NCBI RefSeq assembly: GCF_900129345.1
Contig: NZ_FQVK01000022.1
Location: 1 to 64,000 of the forward strand
Direction of reading: 5' to 3'
Source: Ruegeria intermedia
GTDB taxonomy: Bacteria > Pseudomonadota > Alphaproteobacteria > Rhodobacterales > Rhodobacteraceae
Length of the DNA: 64,000 bases
Shown one piece after another: positions 50,425 to 60,129 of this stretch (the first letter of the stretch is position 1; each line of letters starts with the position of its first letter). The notes beneath the pieces are model-generated. The model worked only from the letters and a program-made list of their open reading frames with translations. It was not told where the DNA came from and did no database searches. The translations under genes were made by a program, and so were the position numbers.

Positions 50425-50838
50425 ATGCAGGCAGAGTTTGCCGTTCAGACCCGTGGTCAGGGCCTGTACGAGTTCACGGACCGTATCCGGGGCTGGCTGT
50501 CCGCAACCCAAGCCGACGGACTGCTGACGCTGTTCGTGCGGCACACCTCCTGTTCGTTGTTGATTCAGGAAAATGCCGACCCCGAGGTGCAGACGGATCT
50601 TGGGGCTTTCTTCTCGCGGCTCGTGCCGCCCTCGGATCACCCGTCCATGTCCTATCTCAGGCACACCTATGAGGGGCCGGATGACATGCCGGCGCATATC
50701 AAGGCCGCGATGATGCCGGTGTCGCTGTCCATTCCCGTTCGCGGCGGTTACCCCGTGCTGGGGACCTGGCAGGGGATCTACCTGTTCGAACACCGCACGG
50801 CACCCCACCTGCGGAAGGTGGCCGCGCATTTCGCCTGA
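50425..50838 (+). CDS. YjbQ-family protein (UPF0047)
   Basis: This 137-residue protein has the hallmark FVRHTSCSLLIQENADP (about 41-57), the central region SDHPSMSYLRHTYEGPDDMPAHIKAAMMP and the end motif GTWQGIYLFEHR. The family has weak thiamine-phosphate synthase activity in some members, but its physiological role is unclear. Conserved His residues suggest a metal or phosphate site. The start has a GTGAAGGG upstream. Confidence 0.9.
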   Translation: MQAEFAVQTRGQGLYEFTDRIRGWLSATQADGLLTLFVRHTSCSLLIQENADPEVQTDLGAFFSRLVPPSDHPSMSYLRHTYEGPDDMPAHIKAAMMPVSLSIPVRGGYPVLGTWQGIYLFEHRTAPHLRKVAAHFA

Positions 50839-50958
50839 CCCATTATCTAGCGGTGGAAAATTCCGACTACCCAAACCCTAGCGGCTGGCCTATAGTTGTG
50901 GATAAGTCGGCCCCAGCGCTGACAAAAAGAGGCGGAACAAGGGACGAGGAGACGGCGG

Positions 50959-51429
50959 ATGCGCTGCCCGTTTTGCGGAAACATAGATACTCAGGTCAAG
51001 GATTCACGCCCGGCAGAAGATCATGTGGCCATCCGCAGGCGCCGGTTTTGCCCCGCATGCGGGGGCCGTTTCACCACTTACGAGCGGGTTCAGCTGCGCG
51101 ATCTGGTGGTAGTCAAATCCAACGGCAAGCGCGAAGACTTCGATCGCGACAAGCTCGAGCGTTCGATCCGCATCTCGATGCAGAAACGCCCGATCGACCC
51201 GGACCGGATCGACCAGATGATTTCGGGAATCGTGCGCCGGCTGGAAAGCATGGGCGAGACCGACATTCCGTCCAGCAAGATCGGCGAGATCGTCATGGAA
51301 GCTCTGGCGCGGATCGACACCGTCGCCTATGTTCGCTTTGCAAGCGTGTACAAGAATTTCCAGGCGGCCGATGATTTCGAGGAGTTTGTCCACGAACTGC
51401 GCCCGCCGCAGCCATCGACGGACGAGTGA
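50959..51429 (+). CDS. nrdR: Transcriptional repressor NrdR
   Basis: This 156-residue regulator of ribonucleotide reductase genes has an N-terminal zinc ribbon (Cys3, Cys6, Cys31, Cys34). An ATP-cone (about 49-139) senses ATP/d[24 protein letters not shown] is its typical start. It opens the cluster nrdR-ribD and overlaps ribD by 4 bases (GTGA). GAGGAGAC lies upstream as ribosome site. Confidence 0.96.
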   Translation: MRCPFCGNIDTQVKDSRPAEDHVAIRRRRFCPACGGRFTTYERVQLRDLVVVKSNGKREDFDRDKLERSIRISMQKRPIDPDRIDQMISGIVRRLESMGETDIPSSKIGEIVMEALARIDTVAYVRFASVYKNFQAADDFEEFVHELRPPQPSTDE

Positions 51430-52526
51430 CCGACACTGACAAGCGATACATGGCGCTGGCCCTGTCCCTGGGGCGGCGCGGACAAGGAATGTGCTGGCCC
51501 AACCCGGCGGTGGGCTGCGTCATCGTCAAGGATGGCCGGATCGTCGGGCGGGGTTGGACCCAGCCGGGCGGGCGTCCGCATGCCGAAACCGAGGCATTGG
51601 CACAGGCCGGTGAACGCGCCCGCGGAAGCACGGCCTACGTTTCGCTTGAACCCTGTGCGCACCATGGCAAGACGCCTCCGTGTGCGCAGGCATTGATCGA
51701 TGCCGGCGTTGCACGTGTCGTTTCCGCGATCGAGGACAGCGATCCGCGCGTCGCCGGTCAGGGCTTCGAAATGCTCCGAGCCGCCGGGGTCGAGGTAACG
51801 ACCGGTGTCATGGCCGATCAGGCCGCCCGGGACCACGCCGGTTTCTTCATGAAGACCGAACAGGGGCGCCCCTTCGTCACGCTGAAACTGGCCAGCAGTT
51901 TCGATGGTCGTATCGCAACCGCCTCGGGGCAGAGCAAGTGGATAACTGGCCCCGACTCCCGGCGGGCGGTGCACGCCATGCGCGCGCGGCACGACGCGGT
52001 GATGGTCGGTGCGGGAACCGCGCGGGCCGATGATCCGTCGCTGACCGTGCGCGACCTGGGGGTCGGGCATCAGCCGGTGCGCATCGTGGTGTCACGCCAT
52101 CTGGATATCCCGCTGTTGGGGCAATTGGCGCGCACCTCATCACAGATACCGGTCTGGCTGTGTCATGGCCCATCGCCCGACTCGGAACGCGCCCGCGCCT
52201 GGCAGGGATTGGGCGCCACGCTGATCCCCTGTGCGGTCCGGGGGCACCACATCGATGCCACGGATCTGCTGCAGCAATTGGGCCGGAAGGGCCTGACCCG
52301 CGTGTTCTGCGAGGGCGGATCGGCCTTGGCGGCGTCGCTTCTGGCCGATGATCTTGTTGATGAATTAGTCGGCTTTACCGCCGGTCTGGCCATCGGCGCC
52401 GAAGGTCTGCCTGCCATCGGAGCGCTGGGGCTTGAAGACCTGTCCGAGGCACCCAGCTTCGAACTGGCAGAAGCGCGCCCGGTGGGCGGCGATGTCTTGC
52501 AAGTCTGGCGCCGCTCTGCGCGTTAG
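51426..52526 (+). CDS. ribD: Bifunctional riboflavin deaminase/reductase RibD
   Basis: This 366-residue enzyme performs the second and third steps of riboflavin synthesis. The N-terminal deaminase has the zinc site HAETEAL (His53, Glu55) and [12 protein letters not shown]. The C-terminal reductase starts near 145 ([28 protein letters not shown]) with NADPH-binding residues in the [18 protein letters not shown] block. It starts with GTG 51426 inside the nrdR stop. It is convergent with the capsule gene block 7 bases away, which separates it from ribE. Confidence 0.95.
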   Translation: MTDTDKRYMALALSLGRRGQGMCWPNPAVGCVIVKDGRIVGRGWTQPGGRPHAETEALAQAGERARGSTAYVSLEPCAHHGKTPPCAQALIDAGVARVVSAIEDSDPRVAGQGFEMLRAAGVEVTTGVMADQAARDHAGFFMKTEQGRPFVTLKLASSFDGRIATASGQSKWITGPDSRRAVHAMRARHDAVMVGAGTARADDPSLTVRDLGVGHQPVRIVVSRHLDIPLLGQLARTSSQIPVWLCHGPSPDSERARAWQGLGATLIPCAVRGHHIDATDLLQQLGRKGLTRVFCEGGSALAASLLADDLVDELVGFTAGLAIGAEGLPAIGALGLEDLSEAPSFELAEARPVGGDVLQVWRRSAR

Positions 52527-52533
52527 GGCCGTT

Positions 52534-54534
52534 TCAGCGCCACAGATGCGCATGCGTCGCCAACGCACCCTGAAGCTTGGACAGCAGCCGGGTTGCCGCG
52601 CCCGATGGCGTGGGTCGGCCTTGGGCGAGGCGATCGACCGCAATCTCGACCGGGCAGGGGGCACCGGTGATCGGATCGAAATACCGCGGGTAATCAATTA
52701 AAGCCGCATGCGCGAGGCCCAGCAGCGATGGCCGCGCGCCGCGGCGCGCGGGCACCGCACCCAAATCGGTGGTCAGACCCCAACCGGCGTAGAAAGGTGC
52801 CCCCAGCGTCGTGACCTTGACACCACGCAGCAGGGCCTAGAACCCCAGCGCCGACGTCATGGTCCAGACTTCCTGCACCTGCGTCAGAACCTGGGCCGGA
52901 TCGACACCGGTCAAAACCACGTCGGCCAGCCCATCGGCGTCGACCTGGCCTTTGCGCAGCCCGGCCTCGACATCCGGGTGCGGCTTGTAGATCAGAACCG
53001 CATCGGGGTTCGCCTTTCGGGCCGCGCGCAGCAGCTCCAGGTTGGTGCGCACCGTGCTGTTTCCCAACAGAACCGAGGCGTCATCCTCGACCTGTCCGGG
53101 AACAAGAATGCGATGCCCTGCCGGCAGATCAGGGCAGGGTCCGCCGATGTTGTACTTGCTCAGGCGGCTTCGGGTCAGGCGCTGCACCAGGTGACGGGCC
53201 CGGCGTTTCTGATCGGGGCGCAGGGTCTCGCGCCGCGCGATCCAGTCCTCGAGCCGGCTGGGTCGGGTCGGGTCGTAGTAGATGCCCAGATCGTCGGTCA
53301 CCAGCGACAGCGGCGGCACCAACCGGGCCCCCAACCCGCGCGACCGCAAGAAGCCGTCTTCGACGCGGAAGACGCCCTCGGAGTCTCGGTCATGGTTGGC
53401 CCAGACCATGTGCGGTCGGGTCGGGCTGGCGGGGCGCGCAGCGGTGAAGCGCATCTTGCGATAGCTTCCGAACGCGCGCTGCAGATGCCGGCGCTTCCAC
53501 AGCCGCATCCCCGATGCCGTCCAGCCCCGCCGGTCTTCGTGCCAGGCCCGTATGCGCGCCTCGAGCGTGTCCAGAACGGTCTCGATTTCGCACAGCCGGT
53601 CGCGGAATGGGTCATACCATTTGGGGTAGAGGATCATGGCTGCGGCGAACAACTGCGCTCGGGTCAGGTTGCGCTGTCGGCGCGGCATTTCGATGTCGTC
53701 GCGGGTCAGCCCCCAACCGGCATAGAAGGGCCGCCCGAACACACGCGGCTTGTGCCCGGCCAGAATGGCCTCGAACCCCAGTTGCGACGACAGCGTGTAG
53801 ACCCCGATCGCACCTTCCAGCAGGTCCCAGATGTTGACCCGGTCGCGCAGCAGGCGGATGCGGTCGGTTTCAACCTGCGGCCCGAAATGTCCGGGGCGGT
53901 ATCCCAACGCGGTCTCGGGGTGGGTCTTGACGATGATCCGGGCGCCGGGGTTTTCCTCTTGCGCGATCACCAGCATCTCGCGAAAGCGGGCCAGGTCGCC
54001 ACCGTTGGCGGTGACCGCGGCGTCGCCCTGGGTCTGATCGACCACCAGCACATAGCCGGGTTCGGGCAGTTCGGCCTCGGGGTCGTATGCGGAGTATTTG
54101 GTCAGCCGCAATTCGGCCATCCGCAGCATCGCACCGCGCGCCCGGTCCAGAAGGGCGGTGTCGTCCAACGGATGCGTGGCCAGCAGGGTCTCGAGATCCG
54201 AAGGGCGGTCGGCGTCGAAATGCACGCCCGACGCGTCGAGCAGCAGGCCCAGCGGCGGCTCTTTTCCGCGGCCGGGGTGCAACGAGCGCAGAAAGGCATC
54301 TTCGACGCGCAGCAGCGGGGCGCCGTACCGGGCCGCGACGCGTTCCCCGCGATGGGCGGTCGGGCTTTGCCCCCAGACGCCGACCTGGTCGCCCGCGCGC
54401 GGCAGGCCCAGCGCGACCTTGTGGCCGGACAGGGCCAGAATGCGGCGGATGCGCCGCTGGGTCAGGAACCCGCCATTGTAGACAAGCAGACGCGCCAGGT
54501 GGCCGGACTCAGATGTATCGGCCACCGGCTGCAC
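52534..54534 (-). pseudogene. kpsC: Capsule Kdo-transferase KpsC, interrupted by in-frame TAG
   Basis: A 667-codon frame encodes a KpsC-type protein with two homologous modules. Each carries a block like LGFEAILAGHKPRVFGRPFYAGWGLT (first module near codons 256-282). In the second module the matching block reads TSALGF-stop-ALLRGVKV: codon 566 (52837-52839) is TAG where Glu (GAG) is expected, and the frame continues correctly to 52534. KpsC adds beta-Kdo residues to the lipid anchor of capsular polysaccharides. The truncated product would lose about 100 residues of module two. The gene starts at GTG 54534, 3 bases after the OPX gene. A true nonsense mutation, readthrough and a sequence error are all possible. 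Confidence 0.85.
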
Positions 54535-54537
54535 GGA

Positions 54538-55692
54538 TCAATTGCCGGCCAAGGTGGCCACGTTCGCAACCGGCGTCAGACCACCCGCGATCAACGAGAT
54601 CGACTTGGTCCATTGGGCATAGGGCGCCTCGGTGACATAGATCGTGTCGTCGTCGCGGATCACGAAATCACGCGCCACGAACAGCCCGTTGGGCGCCGTC
54701 AGGTTCAAAAGGTAGATCATGCGCTGCTCGCCCTTCAGGTCCGGGCGCCCCATGACCTTGCGGGCGATGTCCTCGCGCTCGTTGCGCAGAACGAAGATGC
54801 CGGTCGGGTCGGACGAGAGCGACTGCAACCCGCCCACCTGGGCCAGCGCCTCGAGCGCCGAGAGGTCCTGGCTGTCGAAAGCGACGCGCGACTGCCCGCC
54901 GGTGGCCCCCAGCGCGATGTAGGATCGCGTGTCCTGCTCGACCAGAATCCGGTCGCCGCCGCGCAGGGCAATGTCCATTTCGGGGTTCTGGAACAGATCG
55001 TTGTACCAGATCGTCCCTCTTTGGTTGCCGCGGATCACGGTGACCAGCGCGATGTCCGGGGCGACCGCCACGCCGCCGGCGCGCGCCAGCATCGTCGACA
55101 GGGTTCGGGTGGGCCGATCGATCGTATAGATGCCCGGGGCGCCGATGGTCCCGGTCAGCGACACGGTCGCACCATCGCCGGCGACGCGGCGGATCTGCAC
55201 CTGAGGGTCGGGGGTCTGTTCGCGCAGTTTGTCGGCGATCATGGTGCGCAGTTGTTCGGGGGTGTTGCCCGAGGCCCGCAGGCGGCCGGCATAGGGGATG
55301 AAGATGTACCCTTCGCTGTCGACCTGCACTTCGTCCAGGCTGGTCGCGGGGCCGGTTTCGCCCGACAGCAGACCGTCGTCGACATTTTCCCAGATGGTCA
55401 GCCCCAGAACGTCGCCGGGGCGGATCGTGTCCGCAGTGATGTTCTGGGCGCTGCGGAAGGCCTGCGAAAACCCGTACTGAGGAATGGCGGCAGTGGTTTT
55501 TGCAACAAAATCATTTACTTCTACGACAAATGCATTGCCGCCGTTCTGAACCGCACCAGCCAGGATTTCGGTCTTGTTGGGGCCGGACTTGGGAAGCTGG
55601 CATGCCGCCAGCATTGCGACGGTCGCGAAAAGAGTGACATTTCGAATCCACCGGGTTGGGAAGCACTGCACGTTTTTGACCTCGACAGCCAT
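54538..55692 (-). CDS. Outer-membrane polysaccharide export lipoprotein (Wza/OPX family)
   Basis: This 384-residue OPX protein has a lipoprotein signal with the lipobox LAAC (Cys31). The polysaccharide export domain (about 88-185) contains IRPGDVLGLTIWENVDDGLL and SEGYIFIPYAGRL, followed by SLBB-like repeats (GAPGIYTIDRPTRTLSTMLARAGGV). It forms the outer-membrane exit for a capsule or exopolysaccharide. It is between kpsS and kpsC on the minus strand. It is shorter than enterobacterial KpsD and closer to Wza. No KpsE/KpsM/KpsT transporter lies in the window. Confidence 0.9.
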   Translation of the reverse strand: MAVEVKNVQCFPTRWIRNVTLFATVAMLAACQLPKSGPNKTEILAGAVQNGGNAFVVEVNDFVAKTTAAIPQYGFSQAFRSAQNITADTIRPGDVLGLTIWENVDDGLLSGETGPATSLDEVQVDSEGYIFIPYAGRLRASGNTPEQLRTMIADKLREQTPDPQVQIRRVAGDGATVSLTGTIGAPGIYTIDRPTRTLSTMLARAGGVAVAPDIALVTVIRGNQRGTIWYNDLFQNPEMDIALRGGDRILVEQDTRSYIALGATGGQSRVAFDSQDLSALEALAQVGGLQSLSSDPTGIFVLRNEREDIARKVMGRPDLKGEQRMIYLLNLTAPNGLFVARDFVIRDDDTIYVTEAPYAQWTKSISLIAGGLTPVANVATLAGN

Positions 55693-55734
55693 TGTTGTGT
55701 TTTTGGTTTGTCGCGACGCTACTGAGTTTGGCGC

Positions 55735-57060
55735 TCAAATTCCAGACGTTGCCAACTGACGGGCCGGACGTGATGGAAACTGTGGCGCTTCGGTCGCGCC
55801 CCCCGCCAGGGCGCGCGCATAGGGGTCGTGAGCCTGCAGCATCCGGTCAACCACCTGTCGGAGCAGTTGTTTGCGGCCTCGCCGCGAATAGTATCCCCCG
55901 GGAATCTGGCAGGTTGCCAGCAGGAACTCGCGGTACGTGCGATAGGCGTCGGTGTTCGGCCCCCTCGGGTCGGCGAAAAACGCCTCGATCGGCTGGTCGG
56001 ACACCAGCTCGGGCTTGTCATAGACCGACCGGCCGAACACGCGCAGCGGGACGCCGCGCCACAACGCCTGCTGACCTGCCGTCGAGTTGATGGTGACCGC
56101 CGACTTGGCGTGATCCAGAAGACGGGCCAGTTTGCCGCCGGGCACATGGTGGACGCGGTCGGCGATGCCCAGCCGGCGGGCCGTCTGCCGGATGAAGCGC
56201 GCCAGAGGCTCGCGGCAGTTCTCGAGCGGATGTTCCTTGATGACCAGGTGGTGATGTGGCGGGGCGCCCTTGGCAAAACCTTCCATGACCGGCAGCAGGA
56301 AAGCGCACATGGACGAGAATTCGGAATGGGCCCGGACCGAACTGTCATGCGCCAGTTGCAACAGCACCAGATGATAGGGATACCCGCCCCGACGGATGCG
56401 GGCGGTCGCCAGGCTGCGCCGGATTCGATGCAGGGGCATCCGCATCAGACGTTTGAAATACAGCCTGAATTCCTGGGAAACAGCCAAATCGCGGTGTGGT
56501 CTGAAGTTCCGGTACCCGTGATTCAGGAACAATACGAACCAATGGTACAGCGCGCCGTAGAACACGTGTTGTCGCATGTCGCCCCAATGCGCGGGGGGCG
56601 GCGGGGTCGGCCCCTCGGTCAGTTCCACGGCTCGCTGCATCGTTGCGATGTCCAAGTCCATCAGCCGGGAATGCGCGTTCGATCCGTTTCGCTCATAGGT
56701 CACCCACCACGGGCGCAGATAGCCTTCCTCGAAAACATGGACCCTCAGGCCGCGCACCCGGGCGATCCGGATCGCCACGGCGTGCACCGGACGAACGTCG
56801 CCGTACAGAACGATGTCGGTTACCCGCCGGGTCTCGAGCAGGTCAGCAAAGGTCTGCGGCCACGCGTCCAGCGTTCCGCGATAGGGCACATAGCTGCGCT
56901 TGTCGAACCAGAAGGCGCGGTCGCCGGCATTGAACCCCACCCGCCAGACTGTGGCACCGGCCGCCCGCAGCATGCGCCCCAACCCATGAAAGAACGGCCC
57001 ATGCGGCCCCTGCAGAAACAGGAATACGCGACCGTCTTGCTTTGAAACCGGATCGTTCAT
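55735..57060 (-). CDS. kpsS: Capsule polysaccharide Kdo-transferase KpsS
   Basis: This 441-residue cytoplasmic protein of the KpsS family starts with FLFLQGPHGPFFHGLGRMLRAAG and has VHVFEEGYLRPWWVTYER near 130. The conserved glycosyltransferase block is HHHLVIKEHPLE, with later INSTAGQQALWRGVPLRVFGRSVYD. KpsS adds the first Kdo to the phosphatidylglycerol anchor before KpsC extends the linker. ATG 57060 is the sensible start; upstream codons are low-complexity. The gap to the OPX gene is 42 bases. It is divergent from ribE. Confidence 0.9.
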   Translation of the reverse strand: MNDPVSKQDGRVFLFLQGPHGPFFHGLGRMLRAAGATVWRVGFNAGDRAFWFDKRSYVPYRGTLDAWPQTFADLLETRRVTDIVLYGDVRPVHAVAIRIARVRGLRVHVFEEGYLRPWWVTYERNGSNAHSRLMDLDIATMQRAVELTEGPTPPPPAHWGDMRQHVFYGALYHWFVLFLNHGYRNFRPHRDLAVSQEFRLYFKRLMRMPLHRIRRSLATARIRRGGYPYHLVLLQLAHDSSVRAHSEFSSMCAFLLPVMEGFAKGAPPHHHLVIKEHPLENCREPLARFIRQTARRLGIADRVHHVPGGKLARLLDHAKSAVTINSTAGQQALWRGVPLRVFGRSVYDKPELVSDQPIEAFFADPRGPNTDAYRTYREFLLATCQIPGGYYSRRGRKQLLRQVVDRMLQAHDPYARALAGGATEAPQFPSRPARQLATSGI

Positions 57061-57209
57061 GTCGTTTGCGCACGCCTGTGTGCGTTTGAGAATTTCGCCG
57101 AAACTATGCCCGTCCGCCCCTGGAGGCGCAAGCCGGGGCTTGCCCTGGCGGCCGGTTGGGCTTACCTCGGCGGGTGACACGGTCAGCTTGCGCGCAGAGG
57201 GTTAACGGA

Positions 57210-57797
57210 ATGTTTACAGGGATCGTCACCGATATCGGCACCATCATCGAACTGGAGCAGCAGGGCGATCTGCGGGCGCGGATCAGGACGGGGTACGATA
57301 CCGCGGGCATCGATATCGGCGCCTCGATCGCCAGCGACGGGGTCTGCCTGACGGTAATCGCGCTGGGCGACGACTGGTATGATGTGCAGATCAGCGCCGA
57401 GACGGTGTCCAAGACCAACCTGGATGGCTGGCAAGTGGGCAAGCGCGTCAATCTGGAACGCGCCCTCAAGGTGGGCGACGAACTGGGCGGGCACATCGTC
57501 TCGGGCCATGTGGACGGTGTGGCCGAGGTGATCGCCGTGACGGACGAGGGCGACAGCACCCGGGTGACCCTGCGCGCGCCGCGGGATCTGGCCCGGTTCA
57601 TCGCGCCCAAGGGCTCGGTCGCGCTGAACGGTACCTCGCTGACCGTGAACGATGTGGATGGGTGCGATTTCGGTATCAACTTCATCCCGCACACCAAAGA
57701 GGTCACCACCTGGGGCGACGTCAAGGTGGGCGACCGGGTGAACATCGAGATCGACACGCTGGCCCGTTACGTCGCGCGGCTGTCGGAAATGACCTGA
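57210..57797 (+). CDS. ribE: Riboflavin synthase alpha chain
   Basis: This 195-residue enzyme condenses two lumazine molecules to riboflavin. It is an internal duplication: MFTGIVTDIGTI starts the first barrel and a similar VSGHVDGVAEV the second. Key motifs SDGVCLTVIA and NGTSLTVNDVDG are both present. ATG 57210 follows an AGAGGG site. It restarts the riboflavin cluster after the capsule block and is followed by the ribBA-like gene after 110 bases. I saw no FMN riboswitch upstream. Confidence 0.95.
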   Translation: MFTGIVTDIGTIIELEQQGDLRARIRTGYDTAGIDIGASIASDGVCLTVIALGDDWYDVQISAETVSKTNLDGWQVGKRVNLERALKVGDELGGHIVSGHVDGVAEVIAVTDEGDSTRVTLRAPRDLARFIAPKGSVALNGTSLTVNDVDGCDFGINFIPHTKEVTTWGDVKVGDRVNIEIDTLARYVARLSEMT

Positions 57798-57907
57798 CGT
57801 CGGACGAAACGCCGCGTTAGATCCGTGCGGATTCGTTTGCGGACTGGCCTTTGCGCCCGTGCTGGTCTATCCCGCGTTGCAACACCTGCTCTGTGAAAGG
57901 CTGCCCC

Positions 57908-59029
57908 ATGAGCTTTGAAACACCCGGACCGGTCGAGGCCCAGCTGCGCGACGCGATCAGCCCGATCGAAGAGATCATCGAAGAGGCGCGCCAGGGCCGG
58001 ATGTACATTCTGGTCGACCACGAGGACCGCGAGAACGAAGGCGACCTGGTGATCCCGGCGGAATTCGCCGATGCCGAGGCGATCAATTTCATGGCCACCC
58101 ATGGCCGCGGGCTGATCTGCCTGCCGATGACGGCCGAGCGGATCGACCGTCTGGGCCTGCCGATGATGGCCGTGAACAACTCGTCGCGGCACGAAACCGC
58201 CTTTACCGTCTCGATCGAGGCGCGCGAAGGCGTCAGCACCGGGATCTCGGCCGCCGACCGGGCGCTGACCATCGCCACCGCGATCAACGAACAGAACACC
58301 ATGGCGCACCTGGCCACGCCCGGCCATGTCTTTCCGCTGCGCGCCAAACGGGGCGGGGTACTTGTACGCGCCGGTCACACCGAGGCCGCCGTGGACATTT
58401 CACGCCTGGCCGGGCTGAACCCCTCGGGCGTGATCTGCGAGATCATGAAGCCCGACGGCACTATGGCCCGGCTGCCCGATCTGGTCGAATTCGCCAAGGA
58501 GCACGGGCTGAAGATCGGCACAATCAGCGACCTGATCTCGTACCGAGCGCGCCACGACAATCTGGTGGTCGAGACCGCGCGCCGGATGGTCACGTCGGAA
58601 TATGGCAGTGAGTGGGAGATGCGGATTTTCACCGATCAGACCCACGGGATCGAACATGTGGTGATGATCAAGGGCGACATCAGCACGCCCGAGCCGGTGC
58701 TGACCCGCACCCACGCGCTGCACGAGGCCTCGGACATTCTGGGTCTCGGTCCGAAATCGCCGCAGGAACTGCCGCGCGCGATGGAAAAGATCGCCGCCGA
58801 AGGGCGTGGCGTGGTCTGCCTGTTCCGCAACCCGCGCAACTCGCTGTACGCGGCCGAAGACGAAGGTCCGCGCACCATCAAGCAAACCGGTCTGGGCGCG
58901 CAGATCCTGTCCAAGATGGGCATCAAGGAGCTGGTGCTGCTGACCGACTCGCCGCAGACGAAATACCTGGGTCTGGACGCCTTTGGCCTGTCCATCGTCG
59001 GGACCCGCTCGATTCTCAAGGATGACTGA
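57908..59029 (+). CDS. ribB: RibB with degenerate RibA-like domain (RibBX type)
   Basis: In this 373-residue protein the N-terminal half is a complete 3,4-dihydroxy-2-butanone-4-phosphate synthase (DHEDRENEGDLVIPAEF, ATHGRGLICLP, and PGHVFPLRA with RAGHTEAAVD). The C-terminal half has the outline of GTP cyclohydrolase II but lacks its zinc Cys triad: where PECLTGD...LRCDCG is expected it reads THALHEASDILGLG. The catalytic EGRGIGL/Tyr region is also altered to EGRGVVCLFRN. It should therefore supply only RibB activity, and a separate RibA is expected elsewhere. ribH follows after 2 bases. Confidence 0.88.
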   Translation: MSFETPGPVEAQLRDAISPIEEIIEEARQGRMYILVDHEDRENEGDLVIPAEFADAEAINFMATHGRGLICLPMTAERIDRLGLPMMAVNNSSRHETAFTVSIEAREGVSTGISAADRALTIATAINEQNTMAHLATPGHVFPLRAKRGGVLVRAGHTEAAVDISRLAGLNPSGVICEIMKPDGTMARLPDLVEFAKEHGLKIGTISDLISYRARHDNLVVETARRMVTSEYGSEWEMRIFTDQTHGIEHVVMIKGDISTPEPVLTRTHALHEASDILGLGPKSPQELPRAMEKIAAEGRGVVCLFRNPRNSLYAAEDEGPRTIKQTGLGAQILSKMGIKELVLLTDSPQTKYLGLDAFGLSIVGTRSILKDD

Positions 59030-59031
59030 GC

Positions 59032-59583
59032 ATGGCTGAGCAAGACAAACACGGCGTTCTGCCGACCCCGAAATTCGATGACCCGGTCAAGCTGCTGATC
59101 GTCGTGGCCCCGTTCTATCGCGCCATCGCCGACGACCTGGTTCGCGGCGCCAAGGCCGAGATCGAGGCCGCCGGCGGCAGCTGCGAGGTGGTCGAGGTGC
59201 CCGGTGCGCTCGAGATTCCGACCGCGATTGCCATGGCCGACCGCCAGTGCAACTTTGACGGCTATGTGGCGCTGGGCTGCGTGATCCGGGGCGAGACCAC
59301 GCATTACGAAACCGTCTGCAACGATTCCAGCCGCGCGATCCAACTGCTGGGTCTGCAGGGGCTGTGCATCGGCAACGGCATCCTGACGGTCGAGAATGAC
59401 GCGCAGGCCGAAGTGCGCGCGAATCCGGAAAAGATGAACAAAGGTGGCGGCGCGGCGGCTGCGGCCTTGCATCTGATCGCACTCAGACGTAAGTGGGGCG
59501 CTTCGAAAAAGGGCGTCGGTTTCAAGCCGCCGTCCGAGTCCATCCTCGTGGCGGGCGACAGCAACGGATCAACGACAGCATGA
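59032..59583 (+). CDS. ribH: 6,7-dimethyl-8-ribityllumazine synthase
   Basis: This 183-residue protein joins the RibB and RibD products to lumazine. Motifs include VVAPFYRAIADDLV, the phosphate region VPGALEIPTAI, and the catalytic His in CVIRGETTHYETVCN. The C-terminal stretch after about 150 (KKGVGFKPPSESILVAGD) is longer than in minimal lumazine synthases. Start and stop are tightly packed: 2 bases after ribB, and a 4-base overlap with nusB. Confidence 0.95.
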   Translation: MAEQDKHGVLPTPKFDDPVKLLIVVAPFYRAIADDLVRGAKAEIEAAGGSCEVVEVPGALEIPTAIAMADRQCNFDGYVALGCVIRGETTHYETVCNDSSRAIQLLGLQGLCIGNGILTVENDAQAEVRANPEKMNKGGGAAAAALHLIALRRKWGASKKGVGFKPPSESILVAGDSNGSTTA

Positions 59584-60062
59584 CCCAGACAGACACGCCG
59601 AAACCGGCAAACCGGAAACGCCTGATGAAATCCGCCGCGCGGCTGTATGCCGTGCAGGCGCTGTTCCAGATGGAGCAGTCGGGCCAGACGACCGAGCAGG
59701 TGGTCAACGAGTTTCTGGATCACCGGTTCGGCGCGGTCTACGAGGGCGACGAGATGCTGGAAGGCGACAGCACGCTGTTTCGCAAGCTGGTGGATGACGC
59801 GGTGAACTATCAGGCGCCGATCGACCAGATGACCGACCGTGCGCTGGTGGCCAAGTGGCCGATTTCGCGCATCGACCCGACTCTGCGGGCGTTGTTCCGC
59901 GCGGCCGGCGCCGAACTGAGCCAGAGCGACACGCCGCCCAAGGTTGTCATCACCGAATTCGTTGACGTGGCGCGCGCCTTCTTCCCCGAAGGCAAGGAAC
60001 CGAAATTCGTCAATGCGGTTCTGGATCACATGGCCCGCGAAGCCAAGCCCGAGGCGTTCTGA
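59580..60062 (+). CDS. nusB: Transcription antitermination factor NusB
   Basis: This 160-residue RNA-binding protein functions with NusE (S10) in rRNA antitermination. The all-helical NusB fold is evident from KSAARLYAVQALFQMEQSG, a central LVDDAVNYQAPIDQM helix and the C-terminal VFVDVARAF-like EFVDVARAFFP with NAVLDHMAREA. It overlaps ribH by 4 bases, the usual ribH-nusB linkage in many bacteria. Confidence 0.95.
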   Translation: MTQTDTPKPANRKRLMKSAARLYAVQALFQMEQSGQTTEQVVNEFLDHRFGAVYEGDEMLEGDSTLFRKLVDDAVNYQAPIDQMTDRALVAKWPISRIDPTLRALFRAAGAELSQSDTPPKVVITEFVDVARAFFPEGKEPKFVNAVLDHMAREAKPEAF

Positions 60063-60129
60063 CGCGCCACAAGCGATTTCACCCGGCATGAAATTGCGCT
60101 AGACTCCTGTCATGTGAAGGAGGCGCGTC

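Noticed and set aside
57061-57209. FMN riboswitch before ribE
   Set aside because: The gap between kpsS and ribE is only 149 bases, holds the divergent promoters, and shows no recognisable RFN-element blocks; none is evident before ribB either.
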